A stretch of 64,000 nucleotides of DNA, from contig NZ_LMIJ01000028.1 in NCBI RefSeq assembly GCF_001428665.1, positions 66,315 through 130,314 on the forward strand. The letters are read 5' to 3'. The translations under genes were made by a program, and so were the position numbers. Positions 62,396 through 64,000 of this stretch are shown one piece after another; position 1 is the first letter of the stretch; each line of letters starts with the position of its first letter. Below the pieces are notes generated by a model that was not told the origin of the DNA, ran no database searches, and was given only the letters and a program-made list of their open reading frames with translations. Origin of the DNA: Acidovorax sp. Root219. Its GTDB lineage: Bacteria; Pseudomonadota; Gammaproteobacteria; Burkholderiales; Burkholderiaceae_C.

Positions 62396-63750
62396 ACCCC
62401 TCCGCGGCAGACCCACCGACCGTCTACCTCGTCGAAGACGACGCCATGGTGCGCCGCGCCTACGCGCAGGCGCTGTCGCTGGCCGACATCGAGGTGCGCG
62501 CCTTCGCCAATGCCCAGGGCGCGCTCGACGCCTTCGGCCAGGACCGGCCGGCCGTGGTCGTCACCGACATCCAGATGCCGGGCATGAGCGGCATGGACCT
62601 GCTGCGCACCCTGCGCGCGCTGGACGCCGACCTGCCCGTGGTGCTGGTGACAGGCCATGGCGACGTGGCCTTGGCCGTGGATGCGATGCGCGACGGCGCC
62701 TACGACTTCATCGAAAAGCCGTTTTCGTCCGAGCACCTGGTGGCCACCGTGCGGCGTGCGCTGGAGCGCCGCGCCCTGGCCGAGGAACTGCGCGTGCTGC
62801 GCGAGCGCAACCCGCGCGATGCCCTGGCCACGCTGGTCGGCCCATCGCCCGGCATGGCCGAGGTGCGCCGCCTGGTGGCCGCCCTGGCGCCGCTCAGCGT
62901 GGACGTGCTGCTGCACGGCGAGACCGGCGCTGGCAAGGAGGTGGTGGCCCGCGCGCTGCATGCGGCCAGCGGGCGCAGCGGCCCCTTCGTGGCCATCAAC
63001 TGCGGCGCGCTGCCCGAGAGCATCATCGAGAGCGAGCTCTTCGGCCACGAGCCCGGCGCCTTCACCGGCGCCACGCGCCGGCGCATCGGCAAGATCGAGC
63101 ATGCCAACCAGGGCACGCTGCTGCTCGACGAGATCGAGTCCATGCCGCAGGCCCTGCAGATGCGCCTGTTGCGCGTGCTGCAGGAGCGCGAGATCGAACG
63201 CCTGGGCAGCAACCTGAGCGTGCCCATCACCTGCCGCGTGGTGGCCGCGTCCAAGGTCGACCTCAAGGCACTGGCCGTAGAGGGCCAGTTCCGCGCCGAC
63301 CTGTACTACCGCCTGCACGTGGCCAGCATCGCCATACCGCCGCTGCGCGAGCGCCCGCAGGACATCCCCGTGCTCATGGCCCACTTCATCGACCAGGCCG
63401 CGGCGCGCCATGGCCGTCCCGCCCCCGCGTGGACCGACCGCGATCTGGCCGCCTGGATGGCCCACGACTGGCCTGGCAACGTGCGCGAACTGCGCAACGC
63501 CGCAGAGCGCCTGTGCCTGGGCCTGCCCATGGAGTCGCTGGGGGAGGGTGATGCGTCAGCCCCCTCGCTGGCCGCCCGCGTGGACGCCTTCGAACGCAAG
63601 CTGCTGCGCGACACCCTGCGCCTGACCCAGGGCAACGTGGCCCGCGCGGCCGAGATGCTGCAGATGCCGCGCAAGACCGTGTACGACAAGCTGCAGCGCC
63701 ATGGGCTCATACCGGGGGATTTCGCGGCGCGCCAAGGGGCGAGGGCGTAG
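62392..63750 (+). CDS. DctD-like sigma-54-dependent response regulator
   Basis: A 452-residue regulator. Receiver domain (1-120) with acidic pocket VEDD and phospho-acceptor Asp in VVVTDIQMPGMSG. AAA+ domain (about 145-370) with Walker A GETGAGKE, the sigma-54 contact loop GAFTGA and Walker B LLLDEIES. Fis-type HTH at the end (NVARAAEMLQMPRKTVYDKLQRHG). Coupled to the kinase by a 4-base overlap. It probably activates the divergent Bug gene through its sigma-54 promoter. Confidence 0.95.
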   Translation: MNPSAADPPTVYLVEDDAMVRRAYAQALSLADIEVRAFANAQGALDAFGQDRPAVVVTDIQMPGMSGMDLLRTLRALDADLPVVLVTGHGDVALAVDAMRDGAYDFIEKPFSSEHLVATVRRALERRALAEELRVLRERNPRDALATLVGPSPGMAEVRRLVAALAPLSVDVLLHGETGAGKEVVARALHAASGRSGPFVAINCGALPESIIESELFGHEPGAFTGATRRRIGKIEHANQGTLLLDEIESMPQALQMRLLRVLQEREIERLGSNLSVPITCRVVAASKVDLKALAVEGQFRADLYYRLHVASIAIPPLRERPQDIPVLMAHFIDQAAARHGRPAPAWTDRDLAAWMAHDWPGNVRELRNAAERLCLGLPMESLGEGDASAPSLAARVDAFERKLLRDTLRLTQGNVARAAEMLQMPRKTVYDKLQRHGLIPGDFAARQGARA

Positions 63751-63833
63751 CCCTATATATGAGAGAGCAAGGGGAGGGCTCTGGAGCGCAGTTCTTCCAT
63801 CGCAGGCAAAGACGCAAATTCCCCGGGTTTTCC

Positions 63834-63862
63834 CTGCCACCCCTCAAAAGTAGTGCTATAGT
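63834..63862 (+). promoter_or_regulatory. Strong-looking sigma-70 promoter near the right edge
   Basis: CTGCCA (63834-63839, 4/6), a 17-base spacer and TATAGT (63857-63862, 5/6), followed by a GC-rich start region. The remaining 138 bases contain no reading frame worth calling. The style resembles promoters of stable-RNA or highly expressed genes lying beyond the window. Confidence 0.4.
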
Positions 63863-64000
63863 CGAGGGCTTCGCTACCAAGACCTCTGTTCACAGAAGTC
63901 GGTCGGCTGAAGGTGCTGCCCAGGTAGTACTTTCGGAGGTTTGGGTAGACCGAAGCGAACTTTGCAAAAAGTTGGGGTCTTTGAGAAAAGCGAGCAAAAA
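63863..64000 (+). other. Non-coding leader running off the right edge
   Basis: No gene was found in the last 138 bases. Short self-complementary elements (TTCGCT 63870-63875 with AGCGAA 63954-63959) and an A-rich end are present. It could be the leader of an rRNA, tRNA or other abundant transcript that starts outside the window; I cannot tell which. Confidence 0.35.

Overview
The window reads as chromosomal DNA of a high-GC beta-proteobacterium, most likely a member of the Comamonadaceae (Acidovorax/Comamonas-like). This is inferred from gene content: several Bug/TctC-type solute-binding proteins beside LysR regulators, the recurrent ribosome-binding sequence AGGAGACAA, AtuA-family genes, a MocR regulator beside cytochromes c, and very GC-rich codon use. 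No rRNA, tRNA, CRISPR array, insertion sequence or phage was found. Gene calls rest on reading motifs and reading frames by eye; no database search was run.

Layout. (1) 1-5.1 kb: a split AtuA pair (the first gene enters from the left edge), a Bug-type solute-binding protein and a large alpha/beta-hydrolase lipoprotein. (2) 5.1-17 kb: two LysR regulators with divergent partners (a metallo-beta-lactamase-fold protein lacking its metal histidines; a DMT-type exporter), a DsbA-like protein, an MDR oxidoreductase, an NTF2/SnoaL-like gene broken by an amber codon, an exonuclease/phosphatase-family membrane protein, two small unknown genes, a degenerate trypsin-fold protein and a 5'-nucleotidase lipoprotein. 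(3) 17-25 kb: a ROK-regulated carbohydrate operon (regulator, ABC ATPase, permease, binding protein, TIM-barrel isomerase, Gfo/Idh/MocA dehydrogenase), then a sugar O-acetyltransferase and the wreck of a chemotaxis receptor gene. (4) 25.3-45.6 kb: a roughly 20 kb, one-directional type IV pilus/MSHA-like assembly cluster, the most interesting part. (5) 45.6-59 kb: small unknown gene, MocR regulator divergent from two cytochromes c, EthD-like protein, ABC exporter divergent from an ArsB-type permease, CopD-like and GrpB proteins, a PAS-GAF-GGDEF protein and a DUF3649-PepSY-DUF3325 iron-type operon. (6) 59-64 kb: a Bug-type binding protein divergent from a DctB/DctD-like sigma-54 two-component system. 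The window ends in non-coding DNA behind a strong-looking promoter.

The pilus cluster holds the assembly machine: three inner-membrane accessory proteins, a lipoprotein secretin (MshL type), a TPR protein, an ExeA/MshM-type ATPase with a peptidoglycan-binding tail, a GspE/MshE ATPase and a GspF/MshG platform protein. It also holds eight prepilin-like genes in two families of four. Family A (three tandem genes at the front, one at the end) resembles major subunits and shares a 189-bp near-repeat. Family B (four consecutive genes) shares an LPCP...Cys module and a D-x-N-G-D-G-like loop. Three of its members carry C-terminal Ala/Gly-rich hydrophobic segments, one followed by a long helical tail in a 736-residue protein that lacks the usual Glu+5. 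I infer a large, unusual tip complex. No prepilin peptidase or retraction ATPase is in the window.

Regulatory DNA that can be read includes a sigma-54 promoter with helically phased repeats upstream of the last solute-binding gene, a perfect ROK-type palindrome, a LysR T-N11-A box, a Fur-like box and direct repeats between the MocR gene and the cytochromes.
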